Origin: Desulfotignum sp032250905
Lineage (GTDB): Bacteria; Desulfobacterota; Desulfobacteria; Desulfobacterales; Desulfobacteraceae
DNA length: 64,000 nt
Direction of reading: 5' to 3'
NCBI GenBank assembly: GCA_032250905.1
Contig: JAVVEQ010000011.1
Location: 9,967-73,966 of the forward strand
Notes under the pieces: generated by a model
The model's database searches: none
The model's input: only the letters and a program-made list of their open reading frames with translations
What the model was told of the DNA's origin: nothing
Position numbers and translations under genes: made by a program
Shown: one piece after another, positions 34,713 to 44,392 of the stretch
How the letters are laid out: each line of letters opens with the position of its first letter
How positions within the stretch are numbered: the first letter of the stretch is position 1

Positions 34713-35201
34713 ATGGTATCCATTGATCAGTTGAAAAAAATTCAGTTTCTTCAGGACCTGCCGGACGAAATTCTGGAAAAAATCCATCCGCATGCCCGGC
34801 AAACTGTTTTTGAACCCGACACCATCCTGATCCGGCAAAATGAGACCCAGCATCTGGTGCATATGCTGGTGTCCGGGAAAATCTGCCTCAATGCCCGGTC
34901 CGACACCGGCCGGGTCCTGACCCTGGATGAAATCATGCCCGGACAGAGCTTTGGCCTGTCTGCCTTTTTTGGAAAATTTCCTGCCACGTTTACTGCAATC
35001 TGCACGGAAACCTGTGATGTGATTGTCTTGTCCGGTGATCTGATGTATAAACTGTTTGAAGTGGATTACGGCATCGGGTACGTGATGATGCGCCGGGTGG
35101 CCCAGTTGTTCAAAGGCCGCATGAACAGGCATACCGGACAGTTCCTTCATTCATTATCCATTCACCCGGCGATCATCAGTCATTCCGTATCGGCAGGGTG
35201 A
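34713..35201 (+). CDS. Cyclic-nucleotide-binding-fold protein, copy 2 (degenerate pocket)
   Basis: 162 residues, paralogous to the preceding gene (21 bases upstream), with GGAGGAATTGAC ahead of the ATG. Also one CNB domain; the cassette is FGLSAFFGKFPAT, again without the Glu and Arg that hold the cyclic phosphate. No DNA-binding domain. It overlaps the convergent kinase gene at the 3' ends by 26 bases. Confidence 0.85.
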   Translation: MVSIDQLKKIQFLQDLPDEILEKIHPHARQTVFEPDTILIRQNETQHLVHMLVSGKICLNARSDTGRVLTLDEIMPGQSFGLSAFFGKFPATFTAICTETCDVIVLSGDLMYKLFEVDYGIGYVMMRRVAQLFKGRMNRHTGQFLHSLSIHPAIISHSVSAG

Positions 35202-36639
35202 TGACAAAGGCGGCCCCTTGGCCTTCCTTGCTGGAGACGTCCAGCCAACCGCCGTGTTCGGAAATGATGTTGTAGGCAATGCTCAAACCTAAGCCGGTGC
35301 CATGGTCCTTGGTGGTAAAAAACGGGTTGAATATCTCAGATTGAATTTCTTCGGGGATGCCGGGGCCGTCATCCATGATCCGGATGATGGCCACTTTTTC
35401 CAGGGGATGAATAAACCGCTCCTCTTCGCTGATGATGATCTGTCCGTCATGCTTGATGGCTTCGCACGCATTGATGATAATGTTGACAATTACTTCCTTG
35501 AGCTGCTCTGGATCAATGCGTGTTTGAGACAGCGGGGTGGAGCGGGACAGTTTTACGGACATCCGGAAGGATGAGAGCCGCTGCTCGAGCAGGTTCAAGG
35601 CACTGTCCACAATAAGAGACGGGCTCATGTTCTGGGTTTTCAGGCGGGGCGGTCTGGAAAATTCCAGAAAATTATCAACGATTTTGTTGATCTGCTGGAT
35701 TTCGCCTGAAATGACATTGAAATCCTCCTGCTGGGCATCGGTGAAGTTGCAGGACCGGTTGAGTGAAAACAACCGCATCTTGACGGAAGTAAGGGGATTG
35801 CGGATACTGTGGGCTGTGCCTGCGGCCAGTTTTCCCAAAATCGCCATTTTTTCTGACTGCAGCAGGGTTTCCTGGCTTTTTTTCAAATCCTGGTGTGCCT
35901 GCTCCGTGTTCTTGATCAGACCGTGAATACTCAGTTCCAGGGCTGCGACCTCGTTTGCCGGTTTCAGTGAATTCCCTTCAACATATGCTTCTTTTGCAAT
36001 TTTCCGGATGGGCCCCAGAATGTGCCGTGCAAAGATGTAATTGATCAGAAGCGAGAGGACGATCACGATGATGATGGCCATCAGTGCCATGTATCGGAGC
36101 CGGTTGGATTCCTCCCGGCTGGTTTCGATGGCCGCAGAAATTTTGTTTTTGTGAAACGTCTTAAACTGTTCGCACAGGTCCAGGATTTTGCCAAAGAGCT
36201 CCCGGGTCGTTTCATGAATGGCATACCCTTTTTCAAATTCTTCTGCCAAGTACAGATCAATGACACGATCCTTGGTGGAGATATAGTCGGTATACATGGA
36301 TTCGATCTGGCCAATGGCCTGCTTTTCCCAGTCTTCTTTCACCAGCATTTTGACGCTGGTCATGTGTTCAATGAATTCATTCCGGGCCTGATGCAGCCGG
36401 TCGATCCAGGCTGGATTTTTATCCAGCAGATAATAGGAAACAAAGCCCTTGTGTTTGACAAGTGCGGTGGCCAGGCTCTCTGCGGACTGGTACACAATGA
36501 TGTTTTTGTCGACAATGGTCTGGAAGATTTTTTCGGTTTTGTAGGTGTACCAGATCATTAAAAGGGCTCCAATCACCGTAATACTCACCAGAATGGCATT
36601 GACGATGTAAATTCTGCTTTTAAGGCTCAACTGAAACAT
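35176..36639 (-). CDS. Sensor histidine kinase with four-helix-bundle sensor
   Basis: 487 residues from the ATG at 36639 (AAAGGA site; an upstream in-frame TTG lacks one). TM about 8-30, extracytoplasmic helical bundle of the 4HB_MCP kind (about 35-180), TM about 185-207, HAMP-like linker, HisKA with H-box AAGTAHSIRNPLTS, HATPase with DDGPGIP and DHGTGLGLSIAY. The residue after the phospho-His is Ser in place of the usual Glu/Asp. Its 5' end overlaps the end of the 1012-residue protein by 20 bases, implying a common job. Confidence 0.88.
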   Translation of the reverse strand: MFQLSLKSRIYIVNAILVSITVIGALLMIWYTYKTEKIFQTIVDKNIIVYQSAESLATALVKHKGFVSYYLLDKNPAWIDRLHQARNEFIEHMTSVKMLVKEDWEKQAIGQIESMYTDYISTKDRVIDLYLAEEFEKGYAIHETTRELFGKILDLCEQFKTFHKNKISAAIETSREESNRLRYMALMAIIIVIVLSLLINYIFARHILGPIRKIAKEAYVEGNSLKPANEVAALELSIHGLIKNTEQAHQDLKKSQETLLQSEKMAILGKLAAGTAHSIRNPLTSVKMRLFSLNRSCNFTDAQQEDFNVISGEIQQINKIVDNFLEFSRPPRLKTQNMSPSLIVDSALNLLEQRLSSFRMSVKLSRSTPLSQTRIDPEQLKEVIVNIIINACEAIKHDGQIIISEEERFIHPLEKVAIIRIMDDGPGIPEEIQSEIFNPFFTTKDHGTGLGLSIAYNIISEHGGWLDVSSKEGQGAAFVITLPIRND

Positions 36640-39600
36640 TGGATTCCTTTTCAATAGCTGCCAGATATCTGGTGTAGGTGGTCAGATAAAATGATAACGG
36701 CCGGGAAAAGTGTCTGCCCAGGATGCCGTCCACAAACAGTCGGCTGATATGCTGCTCATGAAGCAGGATATTCTGGGACTGAAAAAAGATGGTCCTTTCT
36801 TCCGGGGTGAGCCGTGAAACCATGTCCAGTATGGTCATCCGGGCCCGGGGCTGGTACATCCAGAAATAAAACAGATCCAGGGAATGGATGATGATCATGA
36901 TTGCCAGATCCTTGACTTCCGCATTACGGCTTGTAAACAGATGTTCAGGTTTTTCCAGAATTTTAAGTTCTTCAGTTTCCGGAAACAGCAGTTCCAGTTT
37001 GGTATAGGTGTTGAACAGATCCGTAAATTTGCGTTTCAAATCCCGTTTTCGCAATTTGAGGTTCTGAAACCGATCCACTGTTCCTTCGATGACACCGGCA
37101 ACCGTATCTGATGCCGCTTTGGAGATGATGGCGGCCCATTTCTGAAGCACCGCATCCACCTCCGGGACATTGAAAAAAAACAGGATGGCACCGATGGCCG
37201 TGTTGAACACCAGTGCGACGGGAATGGACAGAATGCTTCTGAAAAAATTGCCCGTGACCATGCCTTTGGGAAGCCCGCGAAAGGCGTTGTGGGCCGACAG
37301 GTAGATGCCGTTGACCAGTGCCATGACGGCATAAAGTGCAACCGGGTTGGTATGGGTATTGATGGCCAGGGTGTTGTCCAGAAAAATCGTCTTGACCAGC
37401 CAGTCCAGAAGGGGCACGGAAAAACCGGTAAAGAAAAGCGCGTCCGTGAGACGGTCCCAGCTTACGTAATTGTTCCATCGGATCAGGGAGGACCGTCTGA
37501 TCCCACCCCCCCCGAGAACCGACTGCAGAATGACCCTCAATCCGGTAATGCCGAACCAGATGAACGCACCGAAAAAAGCCAGAAACCACCAGTCTTTGGT
37601 GAGAAAAAAACACACAAATGCCGGAATGAACCCCAGCGTGATTTTCAGACAGTTCTTCAATTTGGTGTTCAGGTTTTTCCATGCCCTGAACAGCGAGGTT
37701 TTCCGGCTTGTGGACAGGTTTTTTTCAGGCAGAAAATCGTTGGAATTCTGTTTCTGCACGCCCCCCAGGGTAACCACGTTGCCTTTTTTGGTCATATCCA
37801 AAGAAAACGAGTCGAACACCCACGCCTGTTTTTTGACAAACCGGATCTGATCCAGGCCCGGTAGCCATTGCAGGACCGCCAGCAGCCACTGGAAAAACGG
37901 ATGCATGGTTTCAGTGGATACCGCAGTCATCTGTTGGCTGACACGGATGTTTGCCGGCAGAATCAACCGGTCTTTTTTCTGATGCCGGACCTTTTTCCGG
38001 GCACGGAAGGGCAGGGTGTTTACAATGCCGAATCCCATGCCGAAAGTCTGGTGAGATTTGCCTGTGGAGTCGCTGCCGATCCGTGATTTGAGGGGGTATG
38101 CCGCATACATGTTTTTAAGGGCATCGATATCATATAGAATCTGATACAGTTTCGAAATACGGTCTTTGCGGTCGGAGGAATCACCTTGTATCACACGCAA
38201 AATGATCTGGCGGACCTGACGTTTCAATTTCAGCAGGCTGCCGCTGTTGATGGCTTTTTGCAGCTCATTGACGGCAAAAAGGTGATCGCTCTTTCCGGAA
38301 ACAAAATTTTTCAGATTGATGATCTCAAGTCTTGTGACCAGTCCTTTGGAGTCATACAGGATCTCAAGCACATCTTCCGGTGCCAGGTGGTCCAGTTTGA
38401 GGGTGATGCGAAAATCACACAGCAGTTCGTCAATGGTTTCAAGAAATCGGGTATGGGTCAGTTTCATCCGCTCTGGCAGACCCGGATCATCCTCTCCTCC
38501 ATGGGATTCGAAAATATCGAAATGCTGTCCGGCATTCAAATAGGTATCCAGGATCTGTTTGACACTGAATAGATCCATTTGTTCGATCAAAGAGCGGATC
38601 TGTGCCTGTTTTGTTTCATCGGCCTGATGGAAAATCTCATGCAGCTCGGTCACTCGTTCTTTCATGGGTTCCATTGCCTTGACATGGATAAATTCCGCCA
38701 GATGAGGCACAGAGGGCTGCCCTGGAAAGGCAAAGCGTAGAAAATCCTCCGGGTCCAGGGGCGGCATCTGGATATCCAGATGCCGGCACATCTCCTTCAG
38801 ATGTTGGTCATTGAAGCGTTCCAACAGCTTCAAAACTTGTTTTTCCTGAAACTTCAGCACCTCTTTGCCCTGGGCCATGAACCGTGCCACATGGGGTTCC
38901 GCCAGAAAGCACAGAAAAGATTCAGCGTCCCCCAGCCCCCGGGACACCCAGATGAACGACACATACCGGTCCCGGTACCGGGTCTTGAATTCGATGCCGA
39001 TGCGCAGATCAATTTCCATGATCTTTGCCGCTTCAATGAGTTCCAGGGCAAACCGGGGTTCGATATAGTGATAGTAGATGACCCGCAGCCGCCGAATTCC
39101 CTTGATCCAGGCATCCATGATCAGGTGGGTGGGGGATTTTCGGCCCGAGGTGTTGGCATCGTGGACATGGTCGTCAAACGTGACCTGGTTCCATGCCTCA
39201 GGCATTTCCAGAAGATGATAGTGGGCCAGCAGTTTTCGCACCACCCGGGGTTTACCGAATGCCGCCAGCCGGAAGGTGTGTGCCAGGGCCAGCTGGCGGC
39301 GGTCACTGCCTTTGGCCCGGACCATCTGCTTCATGATCTGCAACAGCACCCGGGCGGTGTTTTTTGGCATGGGACCCTCAGCAGTATCTACAACCTCATC
39401 TTTTAACGCCCGGAGTGCTGCCAACCGGTTTTCAATCACTCCCCTCTCCATGGATTCCAGCAGGCTGACAATGGCATAGGCCGTGTGAAGCCCTTTGGAC
39501 TCGGCCAGTTCCTTGATGCCCAGGGGGTGAAAAAACGGGTAAAAGAGTTTACGGATATATCCGGGGCGGGTATCATCGTAATAGACCGAATTGACGATCC

Positions 39601-39658
39601 GGATCAAATCATGGTCGCGTGAATCAAACAGTATGGCGTCGAGTCTTTTCAAACCCAT
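36620..39658 (-). CDS. Large protein of unknown function: PHP-like region plus membrane domain
   Basis: 1012 residues from the ATG at 39658 (a TTG nine bases upstream is an alternative; no strong ribosome site for either). Residues about 160-290 resemble the PHP metallo-phosphoesterase fold: DDHVHDAN carries an HxH pair, then IYYHY (where PHP has TDH), then IGIEFK (GxE). A long soluble helical part follows (about 290-640), and then about five TM helices between 665 and 840 with a Gly-rich loop (LGGGGIRRSS). The C-terminus is helical. It is translationally coupled to the kinase downstream. No output or partner could be named; the function is unknown. Confidence 0.8.
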   Translation of the reverse strand: MGLKRLDAILFDSRDHDLIRIVNSVYYDDTRPGYIRKLFYPFFHPLGIKELAESKGLHTAYAIVSLLESMERGVIENRLAALRALKDEVVDTAEGPMPKNTARVLLQIMKQMVRAKGSDRRQLALAHTFRLAAFGKPRVVRKLLAHYHLLEMPEAWNQVTFDDHVHDANTSGRKSPTHLIMDAWIKGIRRLRVIYYHYIEPRFALELIEAAKIMEIDLRIGIEFKTRYRDRYVSFIWVSRGLGDAESFLCFLAEPHVARFMAQGKEVLKFQEKQVLKLLERFNDQHLKEMCRHLDIQMPPLDPEDFLRFAFPGQPSVPHLAEFIHVKAMEPMKERVTELHEIFHQADETKQAQIRSLIEQMDLFSVKQILDTYLNAGQHFDIFESHGGEDDPGLPERMKLTHTRFLETIDELLCDFRITLKLDHLAPEDVLEILYDSKGLVTRLEIINLKNFVSGKSDHLFAVNELQKAINSGSLLKLKRQVRQIILRVIQGDSSDRKDRISKLYQILYDIDALKNMYAAYPLKSRIGSDSTGKSHQTFGMGFGIVNTLPFRARKKVRHQKKDRLILPANIRVSQQMTAVSTETMHPFFQWLLAVLQWLPGLDQIRFVKKQAWVFDSFSLDMTKKGNVVTLGGVQKQNSNDFLPEKNLSTSRKTSLFRAWKNLNTKLKNCLKITLGFIPAFVCFFLTKDWWFLAFFGAFIWFGITGLRVILQSVLGGGGIRRSSLIRWNNYVSWDRLTDALFFTGFSVPLLDWLVKTIFLDNTLAINTHTNPVALYAVMALVNGIYLSAHNAFRGLPKGMVTGNFFRSILSIPVALVFNTAIGAILFFFNVPEVDAVLQKWAAIISKAASDTVAGVIEGTVDRFQNLKLRKRDLKRKFTDLFNTYTKLELLFPETEELKILEKPEHLFTSRNAEVKDLAIMIIIHSLDLFYFWMYQPRARMTILDMVSRLTPEERTIFFQSQNILLHEQHISRLFVDGILGRHFSRPLSFYLTTYTRYLAAIEKESNVSVEP

Positions 39659-39764
39659 CCTTGTCAAAATAAGCCCGGTAAGGGGAGGGCGGCAAAAAAT
39701 GCAGCGTTAAAGGTTGTCCATGGCAGATTACACCTGTCGATCAATCATAGTCTTATCTTTGGAT

Positions 39765-42449
39765 TTATTCAACATCCAGATTATCCGTTTCTATTATCAG
39801 TTCATATTCTCCGCCTCCGGACACCCGGTTGATGGTAAATCCCAGCTTTCTTCCCAGTTTGAGCATCTGGGTGTTTTCCGAGAGCACCACACCCATGACG
39901 CGCCGGACACCCATGTGCCGGGCCGCTTTCAGGCACTGGGTCAAAAGCGATGAGCCGATGCCCTTGCCCTGCCAGTCATCACTGATGGCCAGAGCGAATT
40001 CCGCCTGGGTTTTATCTGTAAACACGATGATACGGCAGACGCCGACTATTATCGGGCTGTCATTTTTCCCCATTAGTGCCACCAGAGCGATCTCCCGGTC
40101 ATAATCGATCTGGGTCAATTTGATAAGCATGTCCTTTGAGAGTTCTTTTAAAGGGGAAAAAAACCGCATGTAGACGCTGTGGGAAGACAGGGAGTGAAAA
40201 TGTTCGATCAGCAGGTCTGCATCGCTGGGCCGGATGGGACGGATGAAAAAGGACTGGCCGTCCACAGTTTCTCTCCGGGATTCATACTGCCAGGGGTAGG
40301 AGCTGATAATCAAGTGCATGGGGGAAGAGACCTGTGCCGGTGCGATATAAACCCTCGCATCCACCGCCGTCAAAACACCGTTTTTCACCATCAGCGGGTT
40401 GATGTCCAGGGACTCGATTTCCGGAAAATCGGTCACCAGCCTTCCTACACGTATCAACAGCTCTTCCAGGTGCGCCATATCGATGGGCTGAATGTTCCTG
40501 AACCCTTTGAGCACCGAGGCAATTTTCGTTTTTTCGATCAAATGATCTGCAAGCATGCGGTTCAGGGGTGGCAGCCCCATGGATACATCCTTGAATACTT
40601 CGGTCAATACACCGCCCATGCCGAAAAGAATCACCGGACCGAAATGCGGATCTTTTCTGGCGCCGATAATCAGTTCAATATCAGCATGTGTCTCCATGGC
40701 CTGGACCGTGACACCCGTGATATGAGCCTCAGGAAAAATCTGTCTGGCATTTGCCAGGATCTGTCTGAATGCAGCGGTTACATCCTGGGCTGTTCTGAGA
40801 TCCAGGGCGACACCGTTGCAGTCTGATTTGTGAGGAATGTCCTGGGAGCAGATTTTCAGCACCACGGGAAAACCAGTCCGCTCCGCAATTATCAGGGCAG
40901 TTTCTTCAGTATCGGCAACGTGTGTGTCATTGACTGGAATACCATAGGCATCCAGCAGTGCTTTGGCTGTATTTTCAAGAAGACAGGTGTTTTTTGCAGC
41001 CAGTGCGGTGTCGATGATATTTCTGGCCGTTTCCCGATGAATGATCAACCGGGTGTCCGTACGGATGGGAATCTGGGTCAGCCGTTCGATGTTTTTTCCA
41101 TATTCATACAGATTTTTAAATGCCCGGACCGCCCGTTCTGCAGAATCAAACGTGACAATCCCGGCCTGGTTGAATACGTGTCTGGCTTTGGCCACATTGT
41201 CACCGCCGATCCAGGCGGTGAATACCGGACAGGTAATTTCTTTGAGCTGAGGAACCAGAAGCTCTGCCAGAACACAGGTGTCCACCGTGCCGGCCGGAGA
41301 GCAGATCAATAGGAGGGCATCGGTTTCCGGGTCGGCACTACAGATCTTCACGGTGTCGGCATACACGGAAGCCGGAGTGTCCCCAAGGATATCAACCGGG
41401 TTGCCCCGGCTCCAATTATCGGGGAGCAATTCATTGAGCTGGTCCTGCGTTGTCTGTGACAATTGTGCCGGCTCAATGCTGTAAGATGCCAGGGCATCGG
41501 CGGCCATGACTCCTGGACCTCCGGCATTGGTAATGATGGTCAGGCCGCTTCCTTTGGGCCGTTTCTGTTTTGCCAGAAATTCGACACAGTCGAACAGCTC
41601 CTCAAATTCAGTGACCCGGAGAATACCGGCCCGTTGAAATGCAGTATCATACAGTACGTCTTCTTCAGCCATGGCCCCGGTGTGGGATGCAGCTGCCCGG
41701 GCACCGGCCCGGGATCTTCCGGATTTAAGTACGATAACTGGCTTGATGCGGGATACGGCCCGGGCCGCACTCATGAAATTCCGGATATTGGTAATGCTTT
41801 CCATATACATTACAATACTTCCCACAGACCGCTGAGAACCCAGATAATCGATCATATCTGCAAAGTCAACATCCAGCATGGAACCGAGATTGGCAAAATG
41901 GCTGAATCCCACGTTCTTTCTAAATGCCAGATCCAGCACTGAAGTGCAAACTGCCCCGCTCTGGGATAAAAAAGCGATATTGCCGGGCAGGGGAGGAAGA
42001 TGGGTAAAGCTGGCATTCAGGGAGATGGCGGTGTTGATGATGCCCAGGCAGTTGGGGCCGATGATCCTGAGATCAGATTTCTGTGCAGCGGCCAAAATCT
42101 GTTTTTCAATGGACTGTCCCCGGGCACCGGTTTCCCGTCCCCCGGATGATACCACCACGGCACCGGCAATCCCTTTTTTGCCGCACTCATCTATCAGGTC
42201 GGGTACCATCCGGATCGGGGTGGCGATCACCGCTAAGTCAATCACACCATCAACCTCCTGAACCCTTGCGGCGCATGGCAGGTCAAACAGTTTCTTATGC
42301 CGGGGATTCACTGGAAACACATCGTATTTTCCATTGCCGGTCATCAGATTATGCATGATGGCATTGCCCACGGAACCCTGTTTTTCGTTGGCTCCGATCA
42401 CGGCCACGCCTTTCGGGTTGAACAGCCGGTTCAGAAGATGTGTACTCAT
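39765..42449 (-). CDS. PatZ-like protein lysine acetyltransferase (acyl-CoA synthetase/GNAT fusion)
   Basis: 894 residues, close to the length of E. coli PatZ. Order: CoA-binding (about 1-130, GVAVIGANEKQGSVGN), succinyl-CoA-ligase-like (about 150-460, SHTGAMAEEDVLYD), ATP-grasp (about 490-700, GMGGVLTEVFKD), C-terminal GNAT (about 725-885) with acetyl-CoA loop WQGKGIGSSLL. PatZ-type proteins acetylate acetyl-CoA synthetase and other metabolic enzymes. The start overlaps the stop of the Usp gene by one base (TAATG). Last gene of the sigma-54-driven stress operon. Confidence 0.9.
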   Translation of the reverse strand: MSTHLLNRLFNPKGVAVIGANEKQGSVGNAIMHNLMTGNGKYDVFPVNPRHKKLFDLPCAARVQEVDGVIDLAVIATPIRMVPDLIDECGKKGIAGAVVVSSGGRETGARGQSIEKQILAAAQKSDLRIIGPNCLGIINTAISLNASFTHLPPLPGNIAFLSQSGAVCTSVLDLAFRKNVGFSHFANLGSMLDVDFADMIDYLGSQRSVGSIVMYMESITNIRNFMSAARAVSRIKPVIVLKSGRSRAGARAAASHTGAMAEEDVLYDTAFQRAGILRVTEFEELFDCVEFLAKQKRPKGSGLTIITNAGGPGVMAADALASYSIEPAQLSQTTQDQLNELLPDNWSRGNPVDILGDTPASVYADTVKICSADPETDALLLICSPAGTVDTCVLAELLVPQLKEITCPVFTAWIGGDNVAKARHVFNQAGIVTFDSAERAVRAFKNLYEYGKNIERLTQIPIRTDTRLIIHRETARNIIDTALAAKNTCLLENTAKALLDAYGIPVNDTHVADTEETALIIAERTGFPVVLKICSQDIPHKSDCNGVALDLRTAQDVTAAFRQILANARQIFPEAHITGVTVQAMETHADIELIIGARKDPHFGPVILFGMGGVLTEVFKDVSMGLPPLNRMLADHLIEKTKIASVLKGFRNIQPIDMAHLEELLIRVGRLVTDFPEIESLDINPLMVKNGVLTAVDARVYIAPAQVSSPMHLIISSYPWQYESRRETVDGQSFFIRPIRPSDADLLIEHFHSLSSHSVYMRFFSPLKELSKDMLIKLTQIDYDREIALVALMGKNDSPIIVGVCRIIVFTDKTQAEFALAISDDWQGKGIGSSLLTQCLKAARHMGVRRVMGVVLSENTQMLKLGRKLGFTINRVSGGGEYELIIETDNLDVE

Positions 42450-43354
42450 TATGGCACCATCCATACTGTCAGATGCTGTGCCCCATGAATGACTTTCCAT
42501 GGGACCCGGCCGATTTCAAAACCGCTGTAATCTGAAATTCCTCTTCGGCCGAAAACAACAGTGTCGCAGTTTTCCTTGTCGGCCGTTTTAACTATGGCAT
42601 CAGCACGGCTTTGTTCCCCTTTGATGGATTTAAAGGAAATGTTTTTTTCCGGGATGTTCGCACGTTTAAATATATCTGTGATCTCTCCAACCATATCAAT
42701 GATTCCTTTTTCCAGTTCGACGTTGATGGTATCGAACTCAGGAACTTCTCTGATTACCGAGCACAGAAAGATTCTGCAGTCAGAGTCCCTGACAAAGTCT
42801 GCAGTAAATTCAGCAGCCCGTTTGGAACCTTCTGATCCGTCAATGGCAATGCAAAGACGGTGATTCACCACCTGGTTTCCCGCCAGAAAAATCGGCAGAC
42901 AGTCTGTTTTTTCCACCAGCCGGGTGGATACACTTCCCAGGACCAGGGGGAGAAACTGCTGAGCGCCTCCACGCCGCCGTATCACCAACGCATCATACCC
43001 TTTTCGGGCCTCATCCAGAATATCCTGCGCAATCCCCTTTTTTCTTTGTGCAATCATGGTATGGATAGCTTCAGGTCGATATCCTGCATCAATGAGTCTG
43101 GTTTTTGCTTTTTCCATAAAGGCTTCCATTTGTGACCGGTATCCGGATTCCCACACCATCATACGTGAGACGGCAATATAACTGGATGGATCTTTTCGCA
43201 GGTCATAATAACATTGGGGAATCCGGGTGATAATGTTGTGCAGGACCAGTTCCTTTTTAAGGAAAGGTTTGAAGGTGCATAGATATGTAATGGTTCTGAA
43301 AGCTTTTTGAGACCCGTCCAGGGCTACCAGCAATCTGTTTTTATTTTCTGACAT
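42449..43354 (-). CDS. Universal stress protein with two Usp domains
   Basis: 301 residues: Usp domains at about 5-150 and 160-300, an AGGAGG ribosome site. The first domain has VIRRRGGAQQFLPLVLGSVS (partial G-2x-G-9x-GS) and the second VVFGRRGISDYSGFEIGRVP. It lies between two shorter Usp genes and the PatZ-like gene in one operon. Tandem Usp genes with different motifs may act as adenylate-dependent switches. Confidence 0.85.
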   Translation of the reverse strand: MSENKNRLLVALDGSQKAFRTITYLCTFKPFLKKELVLHNIITRIPQCYYDLRKDPSSYIAVSRMMVWESGYRSQMEAFMEKAKTRLIDAGYRPEAIHTMIAQRKKGIAQDILDEARKGYDALVIRRRGGAQQFLPLVLGSVSTRLVEKTDCLPIFLAGNQVVNHRLCIAIDGSEGSKRAAEFTADFVRDSDCRIFLCSVIREVPEFDTINVELEKGIIDMVGEITDIFKRANIPEKNISFKSIKGEQSRADAIVKTADKENCDTVVFGRRGISDYSGFEIGRVPWKVIHGAQHLTVWMVP

Positions 43355-43386
43355 ATCCCGGCCTCCTTTTTTTACTTATTTCTTTG

Positions 43387-43860
43387 TCATGAACGAATAC
43401 TCATCACCGGCACCGGCGAGTGCCGGAACAGTTTTTCGGCCACGGATCCGAAAAGAAATTCTTTGAGATCGGTCCGGCCCTTGGGTCCGAATACAAGAAA
43501 ATCCGCGTTTTCTCTTTTTACGGCTTCCAGGATCTCCACATGGGGCACCCCGTGGCCGATACGGATTTTTACCGGCACATCATCCATTGCGGGGATTCCC
43601 TTGATCAGGGTTTTCAATTTCAGTCTCCGCCGGTCTATCTCCTCCCCCAGGAACTTAGCCAGATCAAACTGGTTGGGATTTTCGGTATTGACCGCTTTTT
43701 CCATGGAATCGATCTGCTTCTGGTTGATGATATTGATCAACACCATCTGCGCCTGGGTCAGATTTGCCGTTTCCACCGCATATGCCAGTGTGTCCCGGGA
43801 ATATCCTGAGAAATCGATGGCCACCACCATTTTTGAGAGTCTGCCGGATTGTTTTTTCAT
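43387..43860 (-). CDS. Universal stress protein (UspA family), ATP-binding type
   Basis: 157 residues, one Usp domain. The ATP motif G-2x-G-9x-GS is complete in FGPKGRTDLKEFLFGS, so ATP binding is likely. It overlaps the upstream Usp gene by 4 bases (ATGA). Confidence 0.9.
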   Translation of the reverse strand: MKKQSGRLSKMVVAIDFSGYSRDTLAYAVETANLTQAQMVLINIINQKQIDSMEKAVNTENPNQFDLAKFLGEEIDRRRLKLKTLIKGIPAMDDVPVKIRIGHGVPHVEILEAVKRENADFLVFGPKGRTDLKEFLFGSVAEKLFRHSPVPVMSIRS

Positions 43861-44363
43861 GATAGTTTTCTCCCCTGTTTGAATTTTTCAGGATCCCTGA
43901 CACACACTACCGGCACCTTCGCATGCCGGAACACTTTTTCAGCCGTACTGCCAAACAACACCCGTGACAGGTTCCCCCTGCCTTTGTTGGCGATGACGAT
44001 CAGATCAACCTTTTCTGTATCCGCTGTTGTCAGGATCCGTTCATAGGGAATTCCGGTATCCACCATCAGGTGCATCCTGGACTTGTCATCGAAAAAATGG
44101 GTCTTGACCATTTGCTTCAACTGGTTATGCCGATCTTTTTTCCAGTCATCGACACAGTCCTCAACTGTGAGCATCTCAGGACCCTGGGTCGGAAAGTATC
44201 CCACCGCCATTCTGATGCCATTGATGTCCCGCTGATTGATGACGTTCAACACCACAATCTTCATGTCCGGAGCATTGGACAATTCCACCGCATATGACAA
44301 GACCATCATGGAATAGTCTGAAAAGTCCACGCATGCCAGAATTTTATTGATTTTTCGATTCAT
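43857..44363 (-). CDS. Universal stress protein (UspA family), paralogue of the 56.5-kb Usp
   Basis: 168 residues from the ATG at 44363, chosen because AGGAGA stands seven bases upstream; an earlier ATG has none. One Usp domain ending NKGRGNLSRVLFGSTAEKVFRH, where the first Gly of the ATP motif is Ala. This run is also found in the Usp encoded at 56549, so the two are close paralogues. Confidence 0.9.
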   Translation of the reverse strand: MNRKINKILACVDFSDYSMMVLSYAVELSNAPDMKIVVLNVINQRDINGIRMAVGYFPTQGPEMLTVEDCVDDWKKDRHNQLKQMVKTHFFDDKSRMHLMVDTGIPYERILTTADTEKVDLIVIANKGRGNLSRVLFGSTAEKVFRHAKVPVVCVRDPEKFKQGRKLS

Positions 44364-44392
44364 GTATTCTCTCCTGTCCATATCTGCGTCAT

